A DNA stretch of 64,000 nt from Gammaproteobacteria bacterium (GTDB taxonomy: Bacteria; Pseudomonadota; Gammaproteobacteria; Pseudomonadales; Pseudohongiellaceae): contig JAWKZW010000001.1 in NCBI GenBank assembly GCA_041395725.1, positions 372,001 through 436,000 of the forward strand, written 5' to 3'. This document shows positions 24,934 to 34,100 of this stretch, piece after piece; the first letter of the stretch is position 1, and each line of letters begins with the position of its first letter. The notes beneath the pieces were generated by a model. The model saw nothing but the letters and a program-made list of their open reading frames with translations. It was not told where the DNA came from and searched no databases. A program made the translations under genes and the position numbers.

Positions 24934-25913
24934 TGTGCGAAGCTCCCCTTTACTGGCTTTTCTTTCGCTGCTGATTTTGCTGGCCCGTTGATCAGATTCA
25001 CAAAAATGTCCTCCAGCGAACTCTGGGTAGTCTGCAGGTCACTGAAATGGATACCGGCCGCCTTCAGTGCATCCAGCAATGCGGTTATTCCTGTACGATC
25101 CGAGCCCTTGTCAAAGGTGTACACCAGCTGTTGCTGGTCGGCCACCAGCTCCAGATTGAAGGTTTCCAGGCTGGCAGGCAGTTGGGTCAAAGGCTCGGTC
25201 AGCTGCAGTGTTAACTGCTTTTTGCCGAGTTTCTGCATCAGCTGAGTCTTCTCTTCCACCAGTATCAGTTCACCGTTGTTGATCACTCCGACTCGATCGG
25301 CGATCTCCTCTGCCTCCTCAATATAGTGCGTGGTAAGGATGATGGTGACGCCAGAGGCCTTCAGCTCATGAACAATATCCCACATGTCCTTGCGCAACGA
25401 CACATCCACTCCGGCGGTAGGTTCATCGAGGAACAACACATTCGGTTCGTGAGACAGCGCCTTGGCGATCAGCAGGCGACGTTTCATGCCGCCGGACAGG
25501 GTCATCACCATGCTGTCTTTCTTGTCCCAGAGGGAGAGAGATTTCAATACCTTCTCGATGTGAGCGGGATTGGGGGACTTGCCGAACAGGCCGCGACTGA
25601 AAGACACCGTGTTCCAGACTGTCTCGAAAGAATCGGTAGTCAGCTCCTGGGGAACCAGGCCGATCATCGAGCGGGTGCTGCGGTAGTTTCGGATGATGTC
25701 ATGCCCGGCCACCCGTACCTGCCCCGAGGACGGCGTGACAATGCCGCAGATAATGGAAATCAGCGTTGTTTTGCCGGCCCCGTTGGGACCCAGCAAGGCG
25801 AATATCTCACCCCGGCGGATGCGCAGATTAATATCTTTAAGGGCCTGGAACCCCCCGCTATAAACCTTATTGAGGGATTCGACAGTCAGAACATGCTCTT
25901 CTGTAGTGCTCAT
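24930..25913 (-). CDS. ABC exporter ATP-binding protein, YadG-like
   Basis: A 327-residue ATPase. Walker A GPNGAGKTT (about 45-53), Q-loop at VPQELT, signature LSGGMKRRL, Walker B VLFLDEPTAGVD and switch His in LTTHYIEEAEE are all present. The C-terminal part (about 235-327) is the extra domain typical of YadG/CcmA-like exporters. The start at 25913 (MSTTEEHVL) is chosen because the core fold begins immediately; an upstream extension antisense to the M20 leader is unlikely. It powers the YadH-like permease encoded just downstream (ATGA overlap). Confidence 0.9.
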   Translation of the reverse strand: MSTTEEHVLTVESLNKVYSGGFQALKDINLRIRRGEIFALLGPNGAGKTTLISIICGIVTPSSGQVRVAGHDIIRNYRSTRSMIGLVPQELTTDSFETVWNTVSFSRGLFGKSPNPAHIEKVLKSLSLWDKKDSMVMTLSGGMKRRLLIAKALSHEPNVLFLDEPTAGVDVSLRKDMWDIVHELKASGVTIILTTHYIEEAEEIADRVGVINNGELILVEEKTQLMQKLGKKQLTLQLTEPLTQLPASLETFNLELVADQQQLVYTFDKGSDRTGITALLDALKAAGIHFSDLQTTQSSLEDIFVNLINGPAKSAAKEKPVKGSFAQ

Positions 25914-26076
25914 GGGCGCAGCATTATGAACAGAGTGAGAGCCGATTACAATAACCCTGCCCCATCCGCCGGATCTGGCTGCATCCTGGCGCGTGCGCTG
26001 GCCGGCCGGTAGCGGCCCCGCTCCCGTTGCGGTAATCTCTGCTTCTCCGCCAATCCGCAACAGGGGAACTCGATTC

Positions 26077-27387
26077 ATGTCACTTTCAGCGCCCACCCGC
26101 AGCCTTTTACCGGTCCTGGCAACACTCCTGCTGGCCGCGTTGTGCCGGACGACCGCGGCCGCCGAAGCCTACGAACCACCCCTGTCCGCCACTGAGCAAC
26201 AGGTCATCCAGTGGATCGACAGCCGGGAGAGCGAGATGGTGGGGCTGCTGGAAACCATCACCAACATCAATACCGGCAGTCTTAATAAGGCCGGCATGGA
26301 TCAGGTAGCCGGCATTTTCGCCCGGGAGCTTAGCGGCGTGGGGTTTGCCACACGCGCCCTGCCTGGCGGCAGCATTGAGATGCCCCATTGCCCTGGCAGC
26401 GCTCTCGGCATGGATGTCGCCGATCATCTGCTCGCCAGTCGTGCCGGAACGGGAACCCGTCTGCTGTTAATGGGACACATGGATACTGTATTCCCCCCGG
26501 AAAGCCCGTTTCAGGAGTTCAGCCTGGAAAACGACATTATCCGTGGCCCAGGTGTCTTCGACATGAAGGGCGGGCTGGTAGTCATGCTGTATGCCCTGAA
26601 AGCCCTGGAGGAGTTCGACCTGCTGAACGACAAGACTGTCACTGTGTTGCTGAACTCCGACGAAGAGGTGGGCTCGCTGTCCTCCCGACCTTATCTGGAG
26701 CAGCAGGCCGGGCAGCATGACTATGGCCTGGTATTTGAAGGTTCGGTTGGCAATAATCAGATTCGCCAGCGCAAGGGGCTGGGCCAGGCTCGCATCGTTG
26801 TGCATGGTCGCGCCGCGCACGCCGGGGCTGCACATCAGGATGGCCGCTCGGCAATCCGTGAACTGGCCTACAAGATCATCGAAATGGAGAACATGACAGA
26901 CTACGAAAGCGGCCTTACCGTCAACGTCGGCCTGGTTGGCGGTGGCGAAGCCCGCAACACCGTCTCACCCTGCGCGGAAGCCTCTGTGGATCTGCGCTTC
27001 CCGACCCCGGAGCAGGGTGAGATCGCCAGACAGCAGCTCGATACCATTGCTGCCGCAATGTACAGCGTCCCTGCTGATTCTCAGGATGTGCGCACCGAGG
27101 CCTGGATCAACCTGCATCGTCCACCCAAGATCCCGACGCCGGAATCTGACCAGTTGTTATACCGGGCTATTTCAATCGGCGCACTGCTGGGGGAACAGAT
27201 TGGCATCGCCGACTCCGGCGGGGGAACGGATGGCTCGCTGACCCAGGCCGCAGGACTGCCGACCCTGGACTCTCTGGGCCTGATTGGCAGCGGCGGTCAC
27301 TCGCCAAGGGAACAGGCCGACCTGGATTCGTTTGTACAGACCACCAAACGGGCAGCCCTGCTCATTCACCGCCTGTTGAATGAATGA
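26077..27387 (+). CDS. Exported M20 peptidase, glutamate carboxypeptidase (CPG2) type
   Basis: A 436-residue zinc peptidase. Signal peptide about 1-29 (ending TTAAAEA). Zinc and catalytic residues are His134 and Asp136 (MGHMDTVF), Asp162 (FDMKGG), Glu197-Glu198 (SDEEVGS) and the C-terminal GGHSPREQ histidine. A dimerisation domain inserts at about 230-340 with GRAAHAGAAHQDGRSA. Length and motifs match Pseudomonas carboxypeptidase G2-like enzymes, which remove C-terminal glutamate from folate-like or peptide substrates. The exact substrate is unknown. The ATG at 26077 follows AGGGGA. It diverges from the ABC pair. Confidence 0.88.
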   Translation: MSLSAPTRSLLPVLATLLLAALCRTTAAAEAYEPPLSATEQQVIQWIDSRESEMVGLLETITNINTGSLNKAGMDQVAGIFARELSGVGFATRALPGGSIEMPHCPGSALGMDVADHLLASRAGTGTRLLLMGHMDTVFPPESPFQEFSLENDIIRGPGVFDMKGGLVVMLYALKALEEFDLLNDKTVTVLLNSDEEVGSLSSRPYLEQQAGQHDYGLVFEGSVGNNQIRQRKGLGQARIVVHGRAAHAGAAHQDGRSAIRELAYKIIEMENMTDYESGLTVNVGLVGGGEARNTVSPCAEASVDLRFPTPEQGEIARQQLDTIAAAMYSVPADSQDVRTEAWINLHRPPKIPTPESDQLLYRAISIGALLGEQIGIADSGGGTDGSLTQAAGLPTLDSLGLIGSGGHSPREQADLDSFVQTTKRAALLIHRLLNE

Positions 27388-27403
27388 AAGACTGGGGGTC
27401 TTT
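27387..27403 (+). terminator. Short hairpin after M20 peptidase gene
   Basis: AAAGAC (27387-27392) pairs with GTCTTT (27398-27403), overlapping the last base of the stop codon. The stem is short and the T-tract weak, so this is a tentative terminator. Confidence 0.35.
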
Positions 27404-27533
27404 GATTGCACGACACAACGACCGGCGGCCACCAGGCCGTTAGAATTTCCAGCATCAGTGCTTCGCCTGCGTGTGGGTTTCTTGTGCTGGTTTCCAGCGT
27501 GAGTGCTGTCCCGGGTATTCTTCGGAGCTTAAG

Positions 27534-28901
27534 CTAAAGCGCTTCCAGCGCTTCGACGACCTTGTTGACGCCAATAATCTCCATGCCCGGGATCGATTCC
27601 TTCGGCAGATTGGCCTTTGGCACGATGGCCCGTTTAAAGCCGTGCTTGGCCGCTTCCCGCAGGCGCTCCTGACCTCCAGGCACCGGCCGTATTTCTCCGG
27701 CCAGGCCCACTTCACCGAACACGACCAGTTCCCGCGGCAGGGGCTGATCGCGAAAGCTGGACACCAGTGCCAGAATCACGGCCAGGTCGGCACTGGTTTC
27801 GGTTACCTTGACACCGCCGACCACGTTGACGAACACGTCCTGGTCGGCCATGTAGAGTCCACCGTGACGATGCAGCACCGCCAGCAGCATGGCCATGCGA
27901 CTCTGATCCATCCCTACAGTCACGCGCCGGGGATTGGCCAGCTGACTGCCGTCTACCAGGGCCTGAATTTCCACCAGCAGGGGACGGGTTCCCTCCCACA
28001 GCACCACCACCAGCGAGCCTGGCACTTCTTCCTCGGAACGGGCCAGGAATATAGCCGACGGGTTACGGACCTCCTTCAGACCGGTACCGGTCATGCCGAA
28101 CACCCCCAGTTCATTCACGGCGCCGAACCGGTTCTTCAGGCCTCGCAGAATCCGGTAGCGATTATCGTTGTCTCCTTCCAGCATCAGAAAACAGTCGATC
28201 ATGTGTTCCAGAACCTTGGGGCCGGCCAGGCTGCCTTCCTTGGTTACGTGGCCAACCAGAAACAACACCGTGTTGGTCTGCTTGGCGTACTGGATCAGGA
28301 ACGCAGCGCATTCTCTTACCTGGGAGACACTGCCCGCCGCAGAGGGAACCTCGGTGCTGTGCATGACCTGAATGGAATCCACCACCAACAGCCGGGGCTG
28401 ATGCTCCTGCGCGGCCTGGCAGATACGCTCCACGTTGGTTTCCGCCAGCATTTTCATATTGTCATCGGGTAAGCCCAGCCGTTTCGCCCGCATGCCCACC
28501 TGTTGCAGAGACTCTTCGCCGGTCACATACAGAGCGTCCATGGACTGGGACAGGCCGCACATCACCTGCAGCAGCAGCGTGCTTTTTCCGGCGCCGGGGT
28601 TGCCTCCAATCAGCACCACCGAGCCCGGCACCAGCCCGCCACCCAGCACCCTGTCCAGTTCCTCCAGGCCCGAGGCTATGCGCGGCACAGCACTCAGATC
28701 GATCTCGGCCAGCTTCTGAACCGGTGACGTCTGGCCGCTGTAACCCTTGCGGAAATCCGCCTTGGCAGCAGGCGAACCCTGGCTGCCCAGATTGATCTGA
28801 GACAGGGTGTTCCAGTCCTTGCAGGCTGCACACTGGCCCTGCCACTGGGAGTGTTCGGCACCGCACTCGGTGCAAACATAGGCCAGCTTTGATTTTGCCA
28901 T
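27534..28901 (-). CDS. radA: DNA repair protein RadA
   Basis: A 455-residue RecA-related branch-migration helicase used in recombinational repair. The N-terminal zinc finger is Cys10-x2-Cys13 and Cys24-x2-Cys27. Walker A GGNPGAGKS is at about 99-107, Walker B LLVVDSIQ follows, and the RadA-specific KNRFG motif is present. The C-terminal Lon-like domain has VNVVGGVKVTETSADLAVILAL. The length is normal for the family (about 455-460). It lies 25 bp downstream of alr on the same strand, the last gene of the housekeeping block. Confidence 0.97.
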   Translation of the reverse strand: MAKSKLAYVCTECGAEHSQWQGQCAACKDWNTLSQINLGSQGSPAAKADFRKGYSGQTSPVQKLAEIDLSAVPRIASGLEELDRVLGGGLVPGSVVLIGGNPGAGKSTLLLQVMCGLSQSMDALYVTGEESLQQVGMRAKRLGLPDDNMKMLAETNVERICQAAQEHQPRLLVVDSIQVMHSTEVPSAAGSVSQVRECAAFLIQYAKQTNTVLFLVGHVTKEGSLAGPKVLEHMIDCFLMLEGDNDNRYRILRGLKNRFGAVNELGVFGMTGTGLKEVRNPSAIFLARSEEEVPGSLVVVLWEGTRPLLVEIQALVDGSQLANPRRVTVGMDQSRMAMLLAVLHRHGGLYMADQDVFVNVVGGVKVTETSADLAVILALVSSFRDQPLPRELVVFGEVGLAGEIRPVPGGQERLREAAKHGFKRAIVPKANLPKESIPGMEIIGVNKVVEALEAL

Positions 28902-28926
28902 TCAGGTACCGTCGCTGTACTGCTGT

Positions 28927-30093
28927 TTATTCGGAACCGGATCCGGAATAGAAGTAGGGAACCCTGCGAGTTACCTGGCAGAATAGTTCATAGGAAATGG
29001 TTCCGGCAAATTCCGCCACCTCATCAGCGGACAGTCCTTCCCCCCACAACACCACCTCATCGCCGACTTCAGTATTATCGAAACCATTCAGATCAATGGT
29101 GATCATGTCCATAGACACCCGACCGATCAATCGGGTACGGCGAAATCCTTCCGGCGTCGCCACTAATACGGGTGTACCATTGCCTGCTGAGCGGGGATAT
29201 CCGTCTCCATAACCGATAGACGCCACGCCCATGCGGGTAGGCACGTCACAGCGGTAGGTAGCACCATAGCCCACGGAACCCCCCGCTGGTACCTGCTTGA
29301 CCGCAATCAACCGCGAGCGCAAAGTCATAACCGGACGCAGCCCCAGCCTGGGTCCGTTTCGGTGCCCGAACGGGGAGCCACCGTACAGCATGATTCCCGG
29401 GCGCAGATGATCGAAATGGGTATCCGGCCAGGCCAGAATCCCGGCCGATGCTGCCAGGCTTCGGCTCACCTTAAGTGTATCGCCACCATCCAGTCCATCG
29501 CAGACGCTGCGAAAACAATCCAGCTGCCGGTGGGTATGGGCCATCGACACCTCGTCATCGGGTGCGTCAGCACTGGCAAGGTGCGACATCAGCACCACCT
29601 GGCCGACCTGGGGTATTGACTGCAGGGCGGTAAAAGCCAGCCTGAATTCACCCGCCTCCAAGCCCAGGCGGTGCATGCCGGTATCCAGTTTCAGCCAGAC
29701 CGTCAGCGGGCGATGTGCCGACAGATTTCTTACCGTTCGTTTCAATATTGCGAGCTGATAGTCCGCATGCACTACGAACTCAATTCCGGCCTCGATGAGA
29801 TAGCGCAGCTGATCTTCGTCGGTGAAGCCCTGCAACAGCAGAATCGGCCTGCCCAGGCCCAGGGCATTCAGCGCCACCGCCTCGTCCAGGGTGGCAACCG
29901 CAAATCGTTGTAGCGGCGAACCGGGGTTCGTCAATACACGGGCAACCTCCTCCATCCCGTGACCGTAGGCGTTAGACTTAATAACCGCCGTGATTCCGGC
30001 TGACTGATTGTGCTCTCGAACCTGTTGCAGATTGGCTCGCAAGGCCTGCAGGTCAATATCGACCCAGGTCCTCAGTGGACGGGCGCTACTCAT
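28927..30093 (-). CDS. alr: Alanine racemase
   Basis: A 388-residue PLP enzyme that makes D-alanine for peptidoglycan. The PLP-binding lysine is Lys39 in AVIKSNAYGHG. The second catalytic base is the tyrosine in SVGYGATYR (about 265). The C-terminal beta domain has RVSMDMITIDL and LWGEGLSADEVAE. The ATG at 30093 is preferred because GGCAGGA lies about 8 bases upstream; GTG at 30117 and ATG at 30102 are possible longer starts. It lies between dnaB and radA, an arrangement common in Pseudomonas-like gammaproteobacteria. Confidence 0.96.
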   Translation of the reverse strand: MSSARPLRTWVDIDLQALRANLQQVREHNQSAGITAVIKSNAYGHGMEEVARVLTNPGSPLQRFAVATLDEAVALNALGLGRPILLLQGFTDEDQLRYLIEAGIEFVVHADYQLAILKRTVRNLSAHRPLTVWLKLDTGMHRLGLEAGEFRLAFTALQSIPQVGQVVLMSHLASADAPDDEVSMAHTHRQLDCFRSVCDGLDGGDTLKVSRSLAASAGILAWPDTHFDHLRPGIMLYGGSPFGHRNGPRLGLRPVMTLRSRLIAVKQVPAGGSVGYGATYRCDVPTRMGVASIGYGDGYPRSAGNGTPVLVATPEGFRRTRLIGRVSMDMITIDLNGFDNTEVGDEVVLWGEGLSADEVAEFAGTISYELFCQVTRRVPYFYSGSGSE

Positions 30094-30170
30094 GGAAGTC
30101 ATCCTGCCCGGGTTCACTGCAGCGGGTTTGCGGTTGAGGACAGGGCGTCAGTGGTGATTGCATTGCGTGG

Positions 30171-31586
30171 TCAGTAGGTGTCGTGCGTGTAGCTGTCATC
30201 GTAACGAGGCTGAATGAAATTTTCGAAGCGAGTGTGCTGCCCGATAAAAGACAATCTGACGGTACCGATCGGGCCGTTTCGCTGTTTACCGATGATGATC
30301 TCCGCCGTTCCCTTGTCGGCACTGTCCTCGTTATAGACCTCATCCCGGTAGATGAAGGTGATGACATCGGCGTCCTGCTCGATGGCGCCTGATTCCCGCA
30401 GGTCGGACATCACCGGGCGTTTGTTGGGCCGCTGTTCCAGGGAACGGTTGAGCTGAGACAGGGCGATAACCGGGCATTCGAATTCCCGTGCCAGCAACTT
30501 CAGCGAGCGGGAAATTTCGGATATCTCGCCGGTGCGGTTCTCCGAACTGCCCTTGACCTGCATCAGCTGCAGATAGTCCACCACCATCATGCCCAGGTCG
30601 CCGTACTCGCGCTTGACCCGGCGCGCCCTGGAACGCATTTCCATGGGGCTGAGACCAGGGCTGTCGTCGATCAACAGTGGCTTGTCTTTCAATTGCGCCA
30701 CTGCAGCGGTAAATTTGGGCCAGTCATCCTCTTCCAGTTGACCGGTACGTAACAGGTTCTGATCCACCTTACCGATTGATGAGAGCATCCTGACCACCAG
30801 ACTGTCCGCCGGCATCTCCAGGCTGAAGACCAGCACTGGCCGATTGGCGTTCATCAGGGCATTTTCCACCAGATTCATGGCAAACGCGGTCTTTCCCATG
30901 GAGGGTCGGCCGGCGACAATGATGAGGTCGGATTTCTGCCAGCCGTTGGTCATTCTGTCCAGGTCGGTGTAACCGGTTGTCAGCCCGGTCAGGCCGCCAT
31001 CCATCCCCGACAGTTCGTCGATTCGTTCTACGACATGGTGAAGTATCGGGTTGATGGGCTGGGGGCTGCCATCCCGGGGCCTGTCATCGCCGATCTCAAA
31101 TATCTTTTTCTCCGCCTCGTCCAGGACATCCGCTGCCGATCTTTCACCCGGATTAAAGCCGCTGTCCACCACCTGGTTGGCGACCCGGATCAGCTTGCGA
31201 AGTATCGCCCGCTCCCGGATGATTTGCGCATACGCCCTGATATTGGCGGTGCCCCGCGCGTTGCTCGCGAGTTCCCCCAGGTAGTCGATGCCGCCGGCAT
31301 TGTCCAACTCCCGAAGCCGGTCGAGGGCTTCGCCGAGCGTCACCACGTCAACAGGCTGGTTGTTCTCACTCTGCTGCACCATGGTGCGAAAGATGATCTG
31401 GTGTTCCGGGCGATAGAAATCCTCGGCGATAATGAGATCGGCCACATTGTCCCACTCACTGTTATCCAGCATCAGTCCACCGATCACCGCCTGCTCGGCT
31501 TCCACGGAGCTGGGCGGGACTTTGAGCTTGGCCAGTTTCGAGGGACCGGAATCGGCTCGAGGGGATATATCAAAGGGTTCCGACAT
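30171..31586 (-). CDS. dnaB: Replicative DNA helicase DnaB
   Basis: A 471-residue hexameric helicase. The N-terminal domain (about 22-125) begins PPSSVEAEQAVIGGLMLD, the usual signature. A linker helix follows, then the RecA-like core with Walker A GRPSMGKT (about 225), Walker B MMVVDYLQLM and the arginine-finger region KQRNGPIGT near the end. No intein is present. It unwinds DNA ahead of the fork. It lies downstream of rplI, separated by an intrinsic terminator, so it is probably transcribed partly from its own promoter. Confidence 0.97.
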   Translation of the reverse strand: MSEPFDISPRADSGPSKLAKLKVPPSSVEAEQAVIGGLMLDNSEWDNVADLIIAEDFYRPEHQIIFRTMVQQSENNQPVDVVTLGEALDRLRELDNAGGIDYLGELASNARGTANIRAYAQIIRERAILRKLIRVANQVVDSGFNPGERSAADVLDEAEKKIFEIGDDRPRDGSPQPINPILHHVVERIDELSGMDGGLTGLTTGYTDLDRMTNGWQKSDLIIVAGRPSMGKTAFAMNLVENALMNANRPVLVFSLEMPADSLVVRMLSSIGKVDQNLLRTGQLEEDDWPKFTAAVAQLKDKPLLIDDSPGLSPMEMRSRARRVKREYGDLGMMVVDYLQLMQVKGSSENRTGEISEISRSLKLLAREFECPVIALSQLNRSLEQRPNKRPVMSDLRESGAIEQDADVITFIYRDEVYNEDSADKGTAEIIIGKQRNGPIGTVRLSFIGQHTRFENFIQPRYDDSYTHDTY

Positions 31587-31617
31587 AGACTGTTGTTCCA
31601 GGAAACTGGATCAGGAC

Positions 31618-31660
31618 TAAAAAAAAAGCACCGTCTGGTTCTTCCAGTCCGGTGCTTTAA
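31618..31660 (-). terminator. Intrinsic terminator after rplI
   Basis: AAAGCACCG (31625-31633) pairs with CGGTGCTTT (31650-31658), with CTGG/CCAG pairing inside. The A-run at 31619-31627 gives a T-run on the minus strand. It ends the rpsF-rpsR-DUF2232-rplI transcript before dnaB. Confidence 0.85.
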
Positions 31661-31722
31661 TGTAACGCAATCACCCTGGCCTTGCATCCCTTTCTCAGGC
31701 CATGGTCATTGCCGTATCAACC

Positions 31723-32265
31723 CTAGGCCTGCTCGCCCTCTGCCTCCTCGGCACTGAGGTCTGCATCAAGCCCAATCTCGTCGCCGGTCTCCGGCTCAAC
31801 CAATGGTGCCACTGCACCGGATTCGCTGACTACTGCCAGCGATACTGTAGCGACGGTGTCGAAACCCAGATCAATGGCAATCTCATAGTTGCCGGTTTCG
31901 CGAATGACGCCGTGCGGCAACTGCACTTCACTCTTGTCGGTGTCGCCGCCCGCGGCAACAATCACTTCGGCAATTTCCTTGGTCCCAACCGAACCGAACA
32001 GCTTGCCTTCGTCGGAAGCATTCACTTCGATGCTGAGCTTCAGGCCCTCGATCTTGGCAGCGCGCTTCTGAGCGGCAGCCACTTTTTCGTTATGGGCGGC
32101 CATCAGCCCGGCCCTGCGATGTTCGAATTCGACCAGGTTACTCTTGGTCGCAGGAATGGCGATTCCGGATGGAAACAGGTAATTCCTGGCATAACCGGCT
32201 TTCACATCGGCCACGTCGCCGATATTCCCAAGTTTACCGAGCTTTTCCAGCAATATTACGTTCAT
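31723..32265 (-). CDS. rplI: 50S ribosomal protein L9
   Basis: A 180-residue protein. The N-terminal domain MNVILLEKLGKLGNIGDVADVKAGYARNYL is a nearly canonical L9 start, followed by the long linker helix and the C-terminal domain (SVGTKEIAEVI). E. coli L9 has 149 residues; the extra 30 here form an acidic tail (EPETGDEIGLDADLSAEEAEGEQA). L9 binds 23S rRNA and limits frameshifting. Last gene of the S6-S18-L9 operon. Confidence 0.96.
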   Translation of the reverse strand: MNVILLEKLGKLGNIGDVADVKAGYARNYLFPSGIAIPATKSNLVEFEHRRAGLMAAHNEKVAAAQKRAAKIEGLKLSIEVNASDEGKLFGSVGTKEIAEVIVAAGGDTDKSEVQLPHGVIRETGNYEIAIDLGFDTVATVSLAVVSESGAVAPLVEPETGDEIGLDADLSAEEAEGEQA

Positions 32266-32305
32266 GGTAGAAACCTCTTACTATCAATTCCTTGCCGCGC
32301 AAACG

Positions 32306-33154
32306 CTAGGAAGTCTTGCGCATTTGTTTTCTAAAATCGTACCAGCTGTCAAACAGTGCCAATAACACCAGCAATTGCGCTATCACCGGAATCACCACAT
32401 AAAACGCCACCAGCCATAACGGCGACAGCTGTCTGAGTGCGATGGTTCCGTGAACCAGCGCGGTACCGGCAAACAGGAATGGCAGGGCAAAATACCCGTA
32501 CCAGGGTTCCGGCACGCCGACCCCAAGCCCCGACAGCAGCAATAACAGCGCCAGAGGCAGAGCCGCTCTGGCCTCTATCCGCAGCCCGTGAAACTCTTCC
32601 CGGAAACCACCCGGGTTATACAACATTGCCTGCAACCAGCGGGCCCAGATCAGCAGCAACACGGCCATTGCCGTCTGTATCGTCGCGATCAGCGCAATAA
32701 GTTCGCCGCGAACCAAAGGCTCAAGATTGTTCTGTTCGAACAGCGGCGCAAGCTGACCTAACAATGTGTCTACCGCCGCCGGCTGGATCCGCAGATAAAT
32801 CTCGAACCCCAGCCCCACTGCGACCGATACCAGTAACGTTACTTGCCAGGACTGCGATACGCGCAGAGCCACTGCCAGGCCGGTCACGGCCAACACCAGC
32901 AGAAAGGGCAGCAGGTTGACCGGCTGCTCCATCGCTATACTGGGGTAAACAGTCCACAGCCCCAGCGCCAGCAAAGCCCAGATCAGGATCAGGAAAGCTT
33001 CCTGTAATCCTTTCCGCAAAACCACCAGCCCCACTATCACCGGGCTGATAAAGTACACAGGAGGGATAGCGCCCGTCAGCACCACCGCCAGGATGGCCTG
33101 CCTGCGTCCTTTCATTACAAATTCGGCAAGGCTGCGCATCGGCTGTCTGTTCAA
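32306..33154 (-). CDS. DUF2232 family membrane protein
   Basis: A 282-residue membrane protein with about eight hydrophobic helices. It lies between rpsR and rplI, the usual place for DUF2232/YybS-like proteins in pseudomonads and marine gammaproteobacteria. It starts with TTG directly after the rpsR stop (TAA-TTG), with CAGG upstream; an ATG five codons later (33139) is an alternative without a ribosome site. Similar to the multi-pass S-component-like fold of YybS. The transported substrate, if any, is unknown. Confidence 0.8.
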   Translation of the reverse strand: MNRQPMRSLAEFVMKGRRQAILAVVLTGAIPPVYFISPVIVGLVVLRKGLQEAFLILIWALLALGLWTVYPSIAMEQPVNLLPFLLVLAVTGLAVALRVSQSWQVTLLVSVAVGLGFEIYLRIQPAAVDTLLGQLAPLFEQNNLEPLVRGELIALIATIQTAMAVLLLIWARWLQAMLYNPGGFREEFHGLRIEARAALPLALLLLLSGLGVGVPEPWYGYFALPFLFAGTALVHGTIALRQLSPLWLVAFYVVIPVIAQLLVLLALFDSWYDFRKQMRKTS

Positions 33155-33385
33155 TTAAACCTGATGGCTGTCCGTATAAGGGATCAGTGCCAGGTAACGT
33201 GCTCTCTTTACCGCCGTGGCCAGCTGTCGCTGATACCTTGCCTTGGTACCGGTAATGCGGCTGGGAACAATCTTGCCGGTTTCGGACACATAGGCTTTCA
33301 GGGTCTCGAGATCCTTGTAATCGATCTCTTTAGTCCCTTCCGCGGTAAATTTACAAAATTTTCGTCGTCTGAAATAACGCGCCAT
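33155..33385 (-). CDS. rpsR: 30S ribosomal protein S18
   Basis: A 76-residue protein, of normal length. MARYFRRRKFCKFTAEG... IDYKDLETLKAYVSETGKIVPSRITGTKARYQRQLATAVKRARYLALIPY is a typical gammaproteobacterial S18. It pairs with S6 on the 30S platform. It lies 21 bp after rpsF and directly before the DUF2232 gene. Confidence 0.97.
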   Translation of the reverse strand: MARYFRRRKFCKFTAEGTKEIDYKDLETLKAYVSETGKIVPSRITGTKARYQRQLATAVKRARYLALIPYTDSHQV

Positions 33386-33406
33386 AATCAGTCACTCACT
33401 AATCGA

Positions 33407-33913
33407 TTAAGAGTCTTTCTCGTCGTCGCCACTATCAGCAACTGCCGGTTCGCTGTCGTCAGATTCATCTGACTCGTCGTCGGAAGCTTCCTCAGCCTCA
33501 GCCTTGTCTGCAGAGGCCTGCTCTGCAGCGGCGGCGGCCTGCTCTTCCATCTTACGGCGTTGCTCGGCCCGTGCCCGACGCTCCTTGGATTCCCGTTCCT
33601 GCTTGAGAATCAGCGACTCTTCAGTAACAGCCTCTTTAGTCTTGATGACCAGATTACGAATTACCGCATCGTTATAGCGGAACAATGTGGTTATCTCGTC
33701 CAGGGTTGTCTGATCACACTCGATATTCATGAGCACGTAATGTGCCTTGTGGATCTTGTTGATCGGGTAGGCAAGCTGACGCCGACCCCAATCTTCCAGG
33801 CGATGCATTTTGCCGCCGCTTTCGCCGACAAGCTGGGAGTATTTCTCGATCATTCCCGAGACCTGGTCACTTTGATCAGGGTGCACGAGAAAAACTACTT
33901 CGTAGTGTCTCAT
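33407..33913 (-). CDS. rpsF: 30S ribosomal protein S6
   Basis: A 168-residue protein. The first 95 residues are a normal S6 fold (MRHYEVVFLVHPDQSDQV ... LEDWGRRQLAYPINK ... ECDQTTLDEI). A tail of about 70 residues is first basic (ERESKERRARAEQRRK), then alanine-rich, then very acidic with DDESDESDDSE. E. coli S6 also has a glutamate-rich end, modified by RimK, but it is much shorter. First gene of the operon, with GGAGAG before the ATG. Confidence 0.95.
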   Translation of the reverse strand: MRHYEVVFLVHPDQSDQVSGMIEKYSQLVGESGGKMHRLEDWGRRQLAYPINKIHKAHYVLMNIECDQTTLDEITTLFRYNDAVIRNLVIKTKEAVTEESLILKQERESKERRARAEQRRKMEEQAAAAAEQASADKAEAEEASDDESDESDDSEPAVADSGDDEKDS

Positions 33914-34029
33914 TGACTCTCCTTCCGGTTCAAAGTCTTCCGTCGAGCACCAAAAAATGCGCGGTAAGACAAGGAGTTGATAGGTTTTTCGGGTTCAGGT
34001 TTCCCTGTTCCCGGATTAAAAGAGCGGGA

Positions 34030-34058
34030 ATTCTAGAGAAACTGCTACCAATATGCAA
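34030..34058 (-). promoter_or_regulatory. Candidate sigma-70 promoter for rpsF operon
   Basis: On the minus strand, TTGCAT (34058-34053) is followed after 17 bases by TAGAAT (34035-34030). The -10 matches 5 of 6 and the -35 only 3 of 6. It lies about 120 bases before the rpsF start, leaving room for the usual leader that S6-S18 binds in other bacteria. Confidence 0.5.
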
Positions 34059-34100
34059 CGTTTTTGGCTTACCGGTATGGAGACCGGCGAAGCCGCCGGG

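Noticed and set aside
27471..28472. Plus-strand frame of 333 codons
   Set aside because: It is antisense to radA and has no family likeness.
30093..30117. Longer alr start at GTG 30117
   Set aside because: The ATG at 30093 has better ribosome-site spacing, and the extra residues are not typical of the family.
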